A stretch of DNA of 64,000 bases from Ridgeia piscesae (Eukaryota; Annelida; Polychaeta; Sabellida; Siboglinidae), in contig JAODUO010000432.1 in assembly GCA_025642075.2 (NCBI GenBank), positions 36,001 to 100,000 of the forward strand. The letters are read 5' to 3'. Below, piece after piece: positions 53,602 through 64,000 of this stretch. A program made the position numbers and the translations under genes. Position 1 is the stretch's first letter; every line of letters begins with the position of its first letter. The notes under the pieces are model-generated. The model searched no databases and was not told the origin of the DNA. It was given only the letters and a program-made list of their open reading frames with translations.

Positions 53602-56600
53602 TTATATATATATATATATAATATATTTATTTAACATAATGCCTATCCTACTTACCGTAGTAACTGTAGTTTAATGGCGGCCAAGGTAGTCTGCAAATGG
53701 ATATCTCGACCTGGAACAGCAACACAGGTCTTAACGAACCGTACATGTTGTGGCAGTTCTCAACGATCAATCCTTTAATATTTACATCTTTAGCACGACA
53801 ATTCACATGTTTGCACGCCATTTTCCCAAAGTAACATTTCGCCGTAGTTGTCATAGGAAATGAAGGGAAACAAATATAAATATAATAAAATATAATAAAA
53901 CTATCGGGGTCAGCACTACCACGGACTAAAGACCAACAATACATAAGAAATCTTTATTTTCACACATTAACATGGCAATGTTACGATGGCTGTAAGTAAG
54001 ACATAAGTAGAGGACCTTACCATTGTCGGTGGCGGTCGATGCGGTCGGTCTCTCTCTGTACGCCGAGTGTCTGGCAACTGTCGTTGGGAGGATCCGTTCA
54101 CTCACGCTTCTCGTTGCGTCCTCCACGCTTGGTACCGGTGCAGCGCTAACCCTCGGCCTGTCGGTGCTACTGGTTCCTCTAGCTGGTCCTCTGGTTTTGT
54201 AGACGACCGTTTCGACTCTCGCTAATTCGACTGCGCGGTGTCACTACAGCAACTGGCTTGGCAGACGCCGAACCAACGTTGATGGATCGTCGAGAGTCTT
54301 TTGATATTTCAATTGGATCATCAGCGTCTTGTGTTGTCGGTTGTTCGGTGATGCGCCCGGTCGATAGAGACCGTTCTGGTTCGTTAACGGCGTCATCACG
54401 GTCTACGTTAAGGCTTAAAAGAATGTCGGATGGCGTGTAACGTCCTTGAACGGTGTCTGTGTCTTGGCCATGCGCCGTTCCATCGCGTGTGAACGTCCTG
54501 GCTTTTCGAGGGATGTTCCCGAAGAGAGGCAGGCTGTTGGTCCCTGGCATCAACCGCCGAGGTCCTGCGCTGAGGGTGTCGGGCAGATTTCTGTAAATAG
54601 TCCGTCCGTCAATGACCACTGGGTGAGAGTCTGGACCTCGCTGTAGCACCTCGGGGATAGCGACATCGCGGTACTCCCCGTCTGCTCCTGCTTGTGTAGA
54701 TATTGCCTCGCCGTAACGCCGTGGATGGTACAGATCGGCTTGACGGATGACTGGGGCTGGCTCTCTCAATTGGTGGCCCATGAACCCGCTGATGCCATGG
54801 TCAGTACTTCGTGTGTTTTGCGTACGATGGTTATTGTCTGCCTCTGTTGTCCCAGATAGGTCCGCGTTATCGTCTGGAGACAGTACGTCAAGCGAGTCTA
54901 CGTTCCACGGGTGTTTACCGGCGCTCTCGCAGACGTCTCCGGGCAGCGCCGCGACACCCGCGCTCGGCAGAGCAGCGTCCATGTCGACGACCCAACTGAG
55001 TCTCTTCACGTTCCCGACCCGGCTCACGTGCACGGATCGCGACGGCAGCTGGCACATGTCCGTACCGTTCACGTACACGCTCACGCCGTCGCAATTCTCG
55101 ATGTTCAGGTGGTAGTGCACGGTCCCGGTGCTGGCCGACGGAGGTTGCGCGCGGTCCGCCGAGCTGATGGTCGAGCGCCGGCGTAGCGTCACCTGCGGTC
55201 GGACTTCTGCGGCACTGGTGTCGTCTTCATCGGTAGCGTTCTGCAGGGCTTTGAGCGGCACACGGCAAGATTGGGTGCGTTGAACTCCCAACCCGCGCGA
55301 CTCCACAAAGTCGCTGGCGTATCGCGATGATCTCTTGAATTTTCCTAGAGTTGATCTGCACGACGGGGAATGTGGATACTGTGGAGAGGTCCCACGCGGC
55401 AGATTGATCATATTCTGAAGACTGTCAGATGGTGTCAGTGGCTGGTTGTATGCATCGAGCAGTCGGGCTGCGACTTGTTCCTCAGTTATATATTCATCTG
55501 ACTCACCGTCCTCGCTGTCAACGTACCCCAAACACGCAATCGGGTTGTTGATAAACCTCGACCTCTTCACCATGGTCTCGCATGAAACGTCCGAAGGATC
55601 TAAGCCGGCGCGCTGTTGTGTCTGTGATGTAGAAACGAAGCATTCGTCGGTGGAATTCGAATGACCGTTGCGGTTCTTCTGTGAATTGCCATTGCCGCTT
55701 TGACAATCTGTAAATGCTTCCCGTGTGTATTGTTGCTCTTTTGTGCTGATCTCTGTGCTATTATCAATAGCCCCATTTGCCGTCCCAATGCCTGCGGTGC
55801 ATTGGTCTGCACTACAAAGCGTTGCACCGCCATGTAGTTCGTGTGAGGCGCACGTAGTTGACCTGTCACGTGATGCTTCGTGAAGATCGCTGTTTGTCTT
55901 CGATAGGTCCTCTTGAATATCAGCAGTGCTCTTTTCTGCGTGGGCATTTATCTATTATAAATCATACAACAGACATGTAAGCAAATATTAATTATGGTAT
56001 TTATCACGGAGTATTGAAAATCACATTTTAATTATGCACACAAACTAATTTTCCAATGTTGTTGTGTAGTTCTACACCGTTCAGAAATATCAGTTAATTA
56101 CGCATGCACAATTACATTCGACAGTCGATCCGATTTACTAGGCCATGTGTAATGTGTTGTATTACCGTGACGCAAGGATACCCTGACGTGATGTTTCAAA
56201 TATCGCGATGTTCACGCTGTCAATACGACTGCTTTGCTGAAAAGATGGTGGTGCTATGCCTGAACAACATAGTGGATAATATATTTAAATAATTTCTTAA
56301 TATCAATTTGAAAGAGTATTAATGCAACGTCTTATGTTAATGAGGTAAACAGTCTTAACTAAAAATATTGTGAACTGCTTCAGAATGCAGACCGTGTAAG
56401 AAGCCAACGCTTCACTTCCGTCTGCGCACGCATCACCTTCCGTCCCACTGCAGTCGTGTTCTCTGGTTTTCTGTAAGCGAATGAAACATAAACCGGTCAC
56501 ACGAGAATCATACCAAACTTGGCAATGATGCGGCGTGCCCTCTGATTGCTGTTGTACTGTGGATGTCATGCGTTTGTTCTTAAACATTTCTCCCCACAAC

Positions 56601-57453
56601 AATACCAATAAAGTACGACATCATAGGTTCGAAGTGCGCATGATCAGGAAAACATATCATGACGGTTGCAGATTAATATATTATGGCGGTTGCAGATTAA
56701 TATGATGGGTAAAATTTCGGGTTACTGCAATTCGACTTGACGAACTATAATTGTTTGTTGTGTATTTTTTGTCGAAACAAATATATAACAGAATACAAGT
56801 TGTGGGCATTCTAAGCATTCCAATATGATGACGTTTACCGGGTTCGGTATGTCAAAGATAACGTTGTCGTTTCGTTGAGACGTATTAGAACGTGGTTTGT
56901 CATTGAACGGCGCGCTGTCACTTCGAGAGTCATTGACTGCAACTGCGTTGGTTGCTCTGTACAACTTAGCTGTGGTTTCTTACCTTGAATATTTTGCCAA
57001 ATAACGACTTGAGTCGATTCTTCCTTTGGCGTTTGATCATCGTGAGTCTGCTCCTTCTTTGGAAAGAATAACTCGGAGTTAACCAGGAATAGCGAGTTGA
57101 TGTTAAGAAAGCAAACGACAACGGGCTCTAGTGCTTTGTTGAAACTAAGTTGTGACACTTCGGCCTAGGCCTAATGTTGTTACATTGATATTGGTGACAA
57201 CGAGTTTACATGTACTTTACCGGAATTGTTATAGCGATTACTCTATGTACATAATACCGTCACCTTTACAAGCACATACGCAAGCACGCAGTGCACACAC
57301 GCACACAATGCACATACATAGTACATATACACAAGCCAACATGAATACATAAACATACACACATAAAATACGCACACATATGCATACGCGTACGCGCACG
57401 CGCACGCGCACGCGCACGCACACGCTCACGCACACGCGCACGCACACGCACGC

Positions 57454-57484
<31 letters not shown>

Positions 57485-57629
57485 TAGGGTTTGCTTGCCT
57501 GATCATGCCAACTTTACTAAAACCTAACCACCAGTAAGGCGAGTACACGGCTTACCTTCTCGTCCACATGCGGCGCCTTAAAGTGTCGGTGTTAATGGCG
57601 TTCTTGTTGATATTCCGGATCAGCGACAT
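53060..57629 (-). CDS. Unrecognised multi-exon protein, about 770 residues, disordered with a RHIM-like segment
   Basis: Proposed exons, all minus: 57629-57556 (MSLIRNINKNAINTDTLRRR), 57056-56984 (basic, LKSLFGKIFK), 55951-54021, 53710-53656, 53258-53060. Phases agree at each join. The large exon is polar, Ser/Thr/Asn-rich and probably disordered, with one hydrophobic island TVHYHLNIENCDGVSVYVNG. This recalls the NC-x-x-V-x-V pattern of RHIM amyloid motifs but lacks the core V-Q-V-G. The C-terminus (LIVSIRDSRIAVYLSEDRLN, VDGVDRFMRLHGVSVEDYCC) is more ordered and alternates strands and helices. I do not recognise a family. Anomaly: one frame stops at TAG 54179-54181 while the +1 frame, open from 54240, carries on to the next splice site. 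So there is an unseen intron, an indel, or two alternative ends. Confidence 0.55.
53560..53630. repeat. (TA)n microsatellite
   Basis: TA run in an intron of the unknown minus-strand gene. Confidence 0.93.
53656..53710 (-). CDS. Unknown gene, penultimate exon
   Basis: Acceptor gttccag, donor gtaagt (strong). 55 bases: RDIHLQTTLAAIKLQLL with split Gly and Arg codons at its ends; fits both neighbours. Confidence 0.5.
54021..55951 (-). CDS. Unknown gene, large exon with frame conflict
   Basis: Acceptor tataatag at the top, donor gtaagg at the bottom. Opens INAHAEKSTADIQEDLSKTN and stays open past an internal MVKRSRFINNPIACLGYVDS (55573) to TAG at 54179. The downstream part GTSSTDRPRVSAAPVPSVED to ASTATDN is in the +1 frame. 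Exon length is one base too long for the phases at its two ends. Confidence 0.6.
56984..57056 (-). CDS. Unknown gene, exon 2 (tentative)
   Basis: Acceptor tctttccaaag, donor gtaaga. RSRLTMIKRQRKNRLKSLFG KIFK in phase with exon 1 and with the large exon. Strongly basic. Confidence 0.4.
57240..57485. repeat. CA/CG alternating purine-pyrimidine tract
   Basis: Mixed acac, gcac and gcgcac repeats, with about 60 bases at 57388-57450 that are almost strictly alternating and CG-rich. In intron 1 of the unknown gene. Confidence 0.93.
57556..57629 (-). CDS. Unknown gene, exon 1 (tentative start)
   Basis: ATG at 57627-57629, 24 codons plus two bases, strong donor gtaagc. Upstream sequence to about 58440 is CpG-rich, fitting a promoter. 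Confidence 0.45.
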
Positions 57630-60600
57630 GCGTGCGTAAAAGGGCAGATCTTGGTCAAGTCTCGGACGCACAGTCCTTTGTATGGGCGAACTTTGGCACA
57701 GCGGACAACGACTTCGGGAACACTATGATCGGATCGGCCTGCGAACGCATTTTTACGTAACATCTGCCGTCATTAATCCAAGCGCGTGACGCGCAATTCG
57801 CTTTGAGCGACGACTATACGGGGCCTGCGGGTTTTCAAATGCTGATATCACTGCCTTTGTCATACAGCCAGCGTGTAAATATTACACTGCCGTCGCAAGC
57901 GGCTTTGCCTAATGCAAAGTGGCAGCAGTTTGTGAATTTCTGGCAGAAACGGGTCAATGTATAGTAGCTGTGATAGACGACACGACTACGACATGCAAAA
58001 TCGCAGGCGCTATTGTGGACATGTCGTCGTCATGTGAAAACGATCGGTTATATATGTGTACGCTGGCGGTAAATCGAATTAATGTGCATTTGATATTACC
58101 GTATAAAAGCTTTCTCGTCGTAATTTGGCATAATCTGGATTTTGAGCGTTGACAATTAATAACGGCGCTGACGTACATTCAAACGTCTATAATCGCTCGG
58201 TTCGTACAGGTCATGTTTATGTTGACGACAGCTATTAGCTACGTACCGGATGTTTGACGATACGTTAGTCTGGGTTAATTTAATCGCACACGTCTGGTGG
58301 TGTAGGTGCAAAGTATTTAAACTGCCGACACGTGTGCTAGAAACAGACGCTAAATCACCTGTCAATAATATTATAGGCGAAAACACCACTTTCGTGGGCC
58401 AGCTAATCACGGCGTAGATCAAACGCAAACTGTCAAATGTCAGACGCCCAAATGAATTATAAATATAATGCCGTGTATAAACTATACAGGTCTATCAATA
58501 TTAAACGACAATGTCGACTAGAATCCAAACCGTAACAATTGGACCGTTAAATTAAGAACCACTGTCGACCCTTTGTTATTTTTTCTGTTTGGGTTCTCCA
58601 ATGTACAAGACTGTGTTACTTAGTGAAATGTTACAAATAATATTTTACCTAGAGTCATTAGGTCTACCACACAACAAGTGGGGAATACGACAGATGTGGA
58701 TTCCTAATCCATCAATAACCCGCCTATATATAGACAACTACATTATTTAAGCACTAGCTTTGTTAACATCGTTGCTGCTGATGTTTCTGCTACAAATTTA
58801 GACCTGTATGAAAAGATAAATTATATCAAATGGCCAATGAGAAATGTCATGATATAATATTTAATCAACTCTGCCATTAGTGTATGTATACTGAAATTGG
58901 TTGTTTAAAAATCCATTTTGGTCTATAACGAAGACATTCATATTTGACGAAAGAAACATATCCATTCATATGTTGATACTGGCATATGTAACTTTACACG
59001 CGAAACATTGCTTTGTATAATTTGGCCAGTCTGGCTGGAGTCCTGTAGACCCAAGCAAAGGGTGCACTCGATACCCACGGCGAGATAAGCGAACATAAAT
59101 ACAAAGACCCGTGGGTCGTTGCGTGAAAGACATGACCCACTCGTCCTAGCTAATTCATAGATAACGCGTCACGATATCGTAGACACTTTTGTCACAGACT
59201 GTAGGCGTATCAGTCTCCGTCAGCAAAACAGATTAATAAAAACAACAACAACACAGACGTATTTTGTCAGTCCTTGCGTGCTGTTGTCATTAGGCCACGT
59301 TTGTGTGGGGTGTGTTTATCAAATGACACACTGTACATATAACACACCTGTCCCACCCCGCGCTGTCCCAGTGGCGCCAGGTGTGTTTCTAATCTCTAGC
59401 AGCTCCGTGAACCACAGGTGTTTGTTAACCAGCCTTTCATCGGCGGCTTTTACGGCTCATTGCTGCCCACGCACGTCCCTCACGCCACGCCAATTACTGT
59501 CTCGTTGCGACCGTATTGTTCGATATAATGCAACTCACTCGGTTACGTACAACGTTTTTTCTCCCCCGAAACACAATGCAGTTTACAAGGTGGTTTCTTC
59601 CGTCCTGTCGTACAACCATCCCTTTAAACAGAGGTCACCTTTTCCTCATATTTTACATATAATATTATTTTTACTAGAATATATATATATCAATAATGTA
59701 TATATATTGATGGTCGAATTACGTTTAATAACCCCGAAATATTTTTCATAATTTGAAAGTTGCGTTGACGAAAATTAGATAGGCCTAAATAATAAAACTG
59801 TAAACACAGCCGTTGCGGAAACAAACATGATAACGCCACGTGGGCGCTACTGGTCTAGTTTCAGCAATCAATAGTGGCCGACATACTGCTAATTCAACGA
59901 ACTTCCGCCTAATAATTAGCACATCTGATGGTGATAATTCCGGCGTGATTGCTTTGTGGAACAGACAAGCGCCCAAAGTCTTAGCAGCTTAAATGCAAAT
60001 ATGGCGAGTTGGCGAACGTAATCACCAGCGTCCGCTCGTTTTTATCGTAAACGCACGGTTTATGTTATTATAAACTATATCTATCTCGCCATCTTAGCGG
60101 TGATAGTGTGCTTTAATGGATTACGCTGTTTAAATATAGCTGTCAACGTTATCTGTTAACGAATGAACAACATGCCATTCAGAATATATTCTACTTTTAT
60201 GCGGCCTTAATCGAGTAACTTTATTAAAACGACATCTTGGAAAGAACATTTTTGTTCTAGAGTAGATATGTTAAATGAAAGAGTAAACTGACAAAGCATT
60301 TAGTCCAATAACCGGTCTTATTGGACTATTACAATTCATTCAATTAAACTGGTCAGTTAACATAAGTTGAGTAACCGAAGAACACGGAGCTTCTGTGAAT
60401 CGTTGTTCTAATAAGTGCTGCCTGACATGATGGTTATCCGGCAGGCGGCAGCACCAGACGACCCGGAAATCGAATTAGTCCGTGTTTCGAGTAGGCCAAT
60501 CGTCCATTGTATTTACTCTGCCTCACATGTTGGAACTGTGGTGAAGCTGGTCTTGCTTAACCGATTCTCGCTCGGCGTGATTTCGCCGAGAAAATTGTCT

Positions 60601-60692
60601 GGTGAAACTTACGTAACGCCATTGTTCACAACCGTCAGATTTCATCACTGTTTTGGATTAAATCACAAGTTTACGTGTTTAATAATAATAAT

Positions 60693-60772
<80 letters not shown>

Positions 60773-62100
60773 ATATTACAAAAATAAAAAAAAATGAGAT
60801 GAAAAACTAACAACGATTTTTATTTTATTTTTATTTTGTGTGCCATGTTTCTGTATAAGTTTAATTTTGAATAATTGTTATAGCATAGTATTATCTGACA
60901 AAAACGTGTATCCTTGTTTAATTTGTTATTTCCAAGTTGGCCTGAGAGCCAATAGTCACCTCTACGCTATTTTGGGGTAAGGTCGCCATGGCGGTCATAA
61001 ACGCAGAGCGTAATAGTGAGTGGTGAGTAGGCAGTAGTGAGGGACTTCAAAATGGCGACCACCTCACGGCGCCTTGGTAACCGAGACTATGGCGAAGCTT
61101 GCATAAAATATTACTGTAAACAAAAGAATGTATAGCAATACCCGTTTGCTTTGTGACTTATTTGTCGATTTAGCTAAAGCATTGTGTGCTGCCTCTATAC
61201 TGGTAAATTTTTTTTCGCGCTATGTAGACGAAGGCAGTTTTATCCAGGATATTTAAAGCCAAACTGAACTTATTTACAAACAGGTCAGTTGTTTGGTAAT
61301 TCTTGGATTCAACAAAAGTGCGAAATGTACTTTATAAAATGTGTGACTTACAGTATATAGTACAGTGACTCCGCGTCTTTGTTTGTTTTCACGTGCTGCT
61401 GAAGTTGATCAAATACCCCAAAAAAGTGATTTTGGCCAAAAGGTACGATTTAACATATAAACTGTAACGATTTGTGAGGAGGCGACGATGTTTAGTATTA
61501 ACGTTTACTTCGTTTCAGCGTTAGGCACTTGACTTTTCCTGTGGATTTCATTTATATTCATTGCATGTGAAACATTGAAATTGTAAACACCAGCTGTGAC
61601 GAAAACCGATTCCTAGAAGTGTTTGAAAATGTGTTTGAAAACAGTTTCAGTGAACTTCCGGCTAATGATTACCCCTGCTTGCGTTGATTAGGATTCCGTG
61701 TAGCGGGATGTATATTTTCGGAACCGATATTTATCTAGAACGGGCCGCAGAGACGGAGAAATGGTTTCCCAGTTACAACGGAAGCGTGGCTCTCGTTGCG
61801 GACGAAGCTAGACCGCAACGTGTCAGATTAGTTCGGATCAATACGGATCCCGTCGTGACGAACTAACATGCGGTGACGGAGGTCTTGATGGCTGGGATCT
61901 GTCCAAAAATACACGCAAGTTTGTCGATTGGCGTGTTTTTGTAGTATTTTATGTGCGTAGGTATATTGGTGTAACGTTGCTGAGATACTTGTAGGTGGAT
62001 ATTTGCGAAAAGCGTCCATTAATGACGATGTGCGGAATCTTTCAAGAATTGCGATTTTGACAAAACCTGTTAAGTTCAGATCGCCAGTGTGTCATGATGT
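57630..62100. other. Intergenic, CpG-rich then AT-rich; no gene recognised
   Basis: 57630-58440 is CpG-rich, probable promoter of the minus-strand gene. 60698-60770 is a (TA)n run. At 60980-61100 two ATGGCG contexts occur near strong donors (agtg/gtgagt and cctt/ggtaacc), a possible first exon of a + gene. At 61684-61866 a frame GMYIFGTDIYLERAAETEKW to NTDPVVTN looks coding-like. Nothing ties these together. Confidence 0.35.
61693..61866 (+). CDS. Coding-like segment of unknown product
   Basis: After an acceptor-like gttgattag, IPCSGMYIFGTDIYLERAAE, TEKWFPSYNGSVALVADEAR and PQRVRLVRINTDPVVTN then TAA. Codon use looks natural. No partner exon, family unknown. Confidence 0.25.
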   Translation: MPCSGMYIFGTDIYLERAAETEKWFPSYNGSVALVADEARPQRVRLVRINTDPVVTN

Positions 62101-62109
62101 TTTTTTAAT

Positions 62110-62752
62110 TTTCATTGTCATGTGTTCATACAAAGTATTAACATTGTCATATGTTCATACAAAGTGTTAACATTGTCATATGTTCATACAAAGTGTTAAC
62201 ATTGTCATATGTTCATACAAAGTGTTAACATTGTCATATGTTCATACAAAGTGTTAACATTGTCGTATGTTCATACAAAGTGTTAACATTGTCATATGTT
62301 CATACAAAGTGTTAACATTGTCATATGTCATGCAAAGTGTTAACATTGTCATATGTTCATACAAAGTGTTAACATTGTCATATGTTCATACAAAGTATTA
62401 ACATTGTCATATGTTCATACAAAGTGTTAACATTGTCATATGTTCATACAAAGTGTTAACATTGTCATATGTTCATACAAAGTGTTAACATTGTCATGTG
62501 TTCATACAAAGTGTTAACATTGTCATATGTTCATACAAAGTGTTAACATTGTAATGTGTTCATACAAAGTGTTAACATTGTCATATGTTCATACAAAGTG
62601 TTAACATTGTCATATGTTCATACAAAGTGTTAACATGTGTCATATGTTCATACAAAGTGTTAACATGGTCATATGTTCATACAAAGTGTTAACATTGTCA
62701 TATGTTCATACAAAGTATTAACATTGTCATATGTTCATACAAAGTGTTAACA
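62110..62752. repeat. 29-bp minisatellite
   Basis: About 22 copies of 'gtcatatgttcatacaaagt' plus 'gttaacatt'. Very homogeneous; each unit carries the palindromes CATATG and GTTAAC. Confidence 0.96.
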
Positions 62753-62840
62753 ACGGCAACCCGATACATCAATAACTGTCCACAATACTGACATACATCT
62801 AGGTCCACATACAGTGTGCTACTACACAAGCAAACTCACA

Positions 62841-63388
62841 GCCGTCCGTCCGTCCGTCCGTCCGTCCGTCCGTCCGTCCGTCCGTCCGTCCGTCCGTCCG
62901 TCCGTCCGTCCGTCCGTCCGTCCGTCCGTCCGTCCGTCCGTCCGTCCGTCCGTCCGTCCGTCCGTCCGTCCGTCCGTCCGTCCGTCCGTCCGTCCGTCCG
63001 TCCGTCCGTCCGTCCGTCCGTCCGTCCCCGTCCGTCCGTCCGTCCGTCCGTCGTCGTCCGTCCGTCCGTCCGTCTCGTCCCGTCCGTCCGTCCGTCCGTC
63101 CGTCCGTCCGTCCGTCCGTCCGTCCTCCGTCCGTCCGTCCGTCCGTCCGTCCGTCCGTCGTCCGTCCGTCCGTCCGTCCGTCCGTCCGTCCGTCCGTCCG
63201 TCCGTCCGTCCGTCCCTCCGTCCGTCCGTCCGTCCGTCCGTCCGTCCGTCCGTCCGTCCGTCCGTCCGTCCGTCCGTCCGTCCGTCCGTCCGTCCGTCCG
63301 TCCGTCCGTCCGTCCGTCCGTCCGTCCGTCCGTCCGTCCGTCCGTCCGTCCGTCCGTCCGTCCGTCCGTCCGTCCGTCCGTCCGTCCC
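62841..63388. repeat. (CCGT)n tetranucleotide array
   Basis: About 545 bases of CCGT with a cluster of interruptions at 63025-63160. Ser-Val-Arg-Pro and Asp-Gly-Arg-Thr frames over it are artefacts. Confidence 0.97.
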
Positions 63389-63521
63389 TCGTCCTCGCCG
63401 CCCCCTCGACCTCGCTCCCTCTCTCCCTCTCTCCCTCTCTCCCTCTCTCCCTCTCTCCCTCCTCCCGTCCTCTCTCTCTCCTCCTCCTCCTCTCTCCTCC
63501 TCTCCTCTCCTCTCTCTCTCC

Positions 63522-63609
<88 letters not shown>

Positions 63610-63785
63610 CTCCGTCTCTCCGTCTCTCCGTCTCTCCGTCTCTCCGTCTCTCCGTCTCTCCGTCTCTCTCGTCTCCCCGTCTCCCCGTCTCCCCGTCTCC
63701 CCGTCTCCCCGTCTCCCCGTCTCCCCCTCTCCGTCTCTCCGTCTCTCTGTCTCTCCGACTCCCTTTCATCCCGTCTCTTTCTCTC
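63389..63785. repeat. Pyrimidine-only CT-rich tract of changing period
   Basis: Successive blocks of CTCTCC, pure CT (63533-63605), TCTCCG (63606-63665) and TCCCCG (63672-63725). Nearly 400 bases with almost no purine except G of the units. Confidence 0.95.
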
Positions 63786-64000
63786 CTATCCGCTCCAGAA
63801 ACCACACGCAGAAATTACACTATTTATAGACATGTCTTCAGAAATCAGATAGAGACAGTTTTGTGAGATTCTACATTAGCACATGTATTTTGATTAATGT
63901 ATTTCCTGCATTTGCTTGATCTCAATGGCCTTCTGACATTTAGGTATTTATTTTTCATCGATAATAACCAAAGCAAATCTGGCGCAAACTGGGACGATCA

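Noticed and set aside
53711..53860. Upstream extension of the penultimate exon of the unknown gene (MACKHVNCRAKDVNIKGLIV)
   Set aside because: Different frame from the one needed by the flanking exons; the acceptor at 53711 explains the join better.
56839..56969. Exon-like stretch KLYRATNAVAVNDSRSDSAP to VIFDIPNP with donor gtaaac
   Set aside because: It lies only 14 bases from the end of the tentative exon 2, too short for an intron, and the model is in phase without it. It could be an alternative exon, so kept here rather than annotated.
59278..59751. 157-codon open frame
   Set aside because: No splice context, codon use looks random, ends in AT-rich sequence, no family resemblance.
62814..63866. 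Frames of about 330-350 codons in the CCGT and CT tracts
   Set aside because: Pure products of tetranucleotide and dinucleotide repeats.

Overview
This is a eukaryotic, animal nuclear window. Genes are split into short GT-AG exons, introns are AT-rich, and the window is crowded with microsatellites, minisatellites and decayed transposons. The gene set is invertebrate-like. The repeat style (long AT/TG tracts, a dispersed repeat carrying 'tatagcgcc', degenerate LINE pieces) suggests a lophotrochozoan, perhaps a mollusc. The phylum is inference.

Layout, left to right. 1-1,780: a 31-bp minisatellite. 1,780-6,294: no gene recognised, one LINE scrap. 6,295-16,158 (+): the C-terminal half of ARFGAP1 in five exons. 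16,159-18,319: intergenic, between convergent genes. 18,320-25,603 (-): complete ARMC1, eight coding exons, 289 codons. 25,604-26,950: a shared divergent promoter. 26,954-32,568 (+): a complete mitochondrial fission regulator (MTFR1/2-type), seven coding exons, 361 codons. 35,264-37,340 (-): coding-like exons of a gene I cannot name. 37,850-39,505 (-): a broken non-LTR retrotransposon. 39,955-44,390: a 78-bp tandem array open in most frames. 45,767-51,303 (+): complete CYB5RL-type NADH-cytochrome b5 reductase-like gene, six exons, 335 codons. 53,060-57,629 (-): a long unrecognised gene with a weak RHIM-like segment. 57,630-64,000: mostly intergenic, with three large simple-repeat arrays at the end.

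ARMC1 and MTFR1 lie head to head in human as well and both act on mitochondrial dynamics, so the pair here looks like old, conserved linkage. The most unusual structural signal is that several minisatellites grew out of, or directly against, exon-intron junctions. One array in ARMC1 is about 32 copies of the last 3' splice site plus the first 26 exon bases. Another is about 24 copies of the exon 5 end plus its 5' splice site. A third abuts the last ARFGAP1 acceptor. ARFGAP1 also carries what looks like a duplicated 60-bp exon in its membrane-sensing region.

Exon models come from reading splice sites and phases by eye. All coding totals for the three complete genes divide by three with no internal stop, but none was checked against transcripts or databases.
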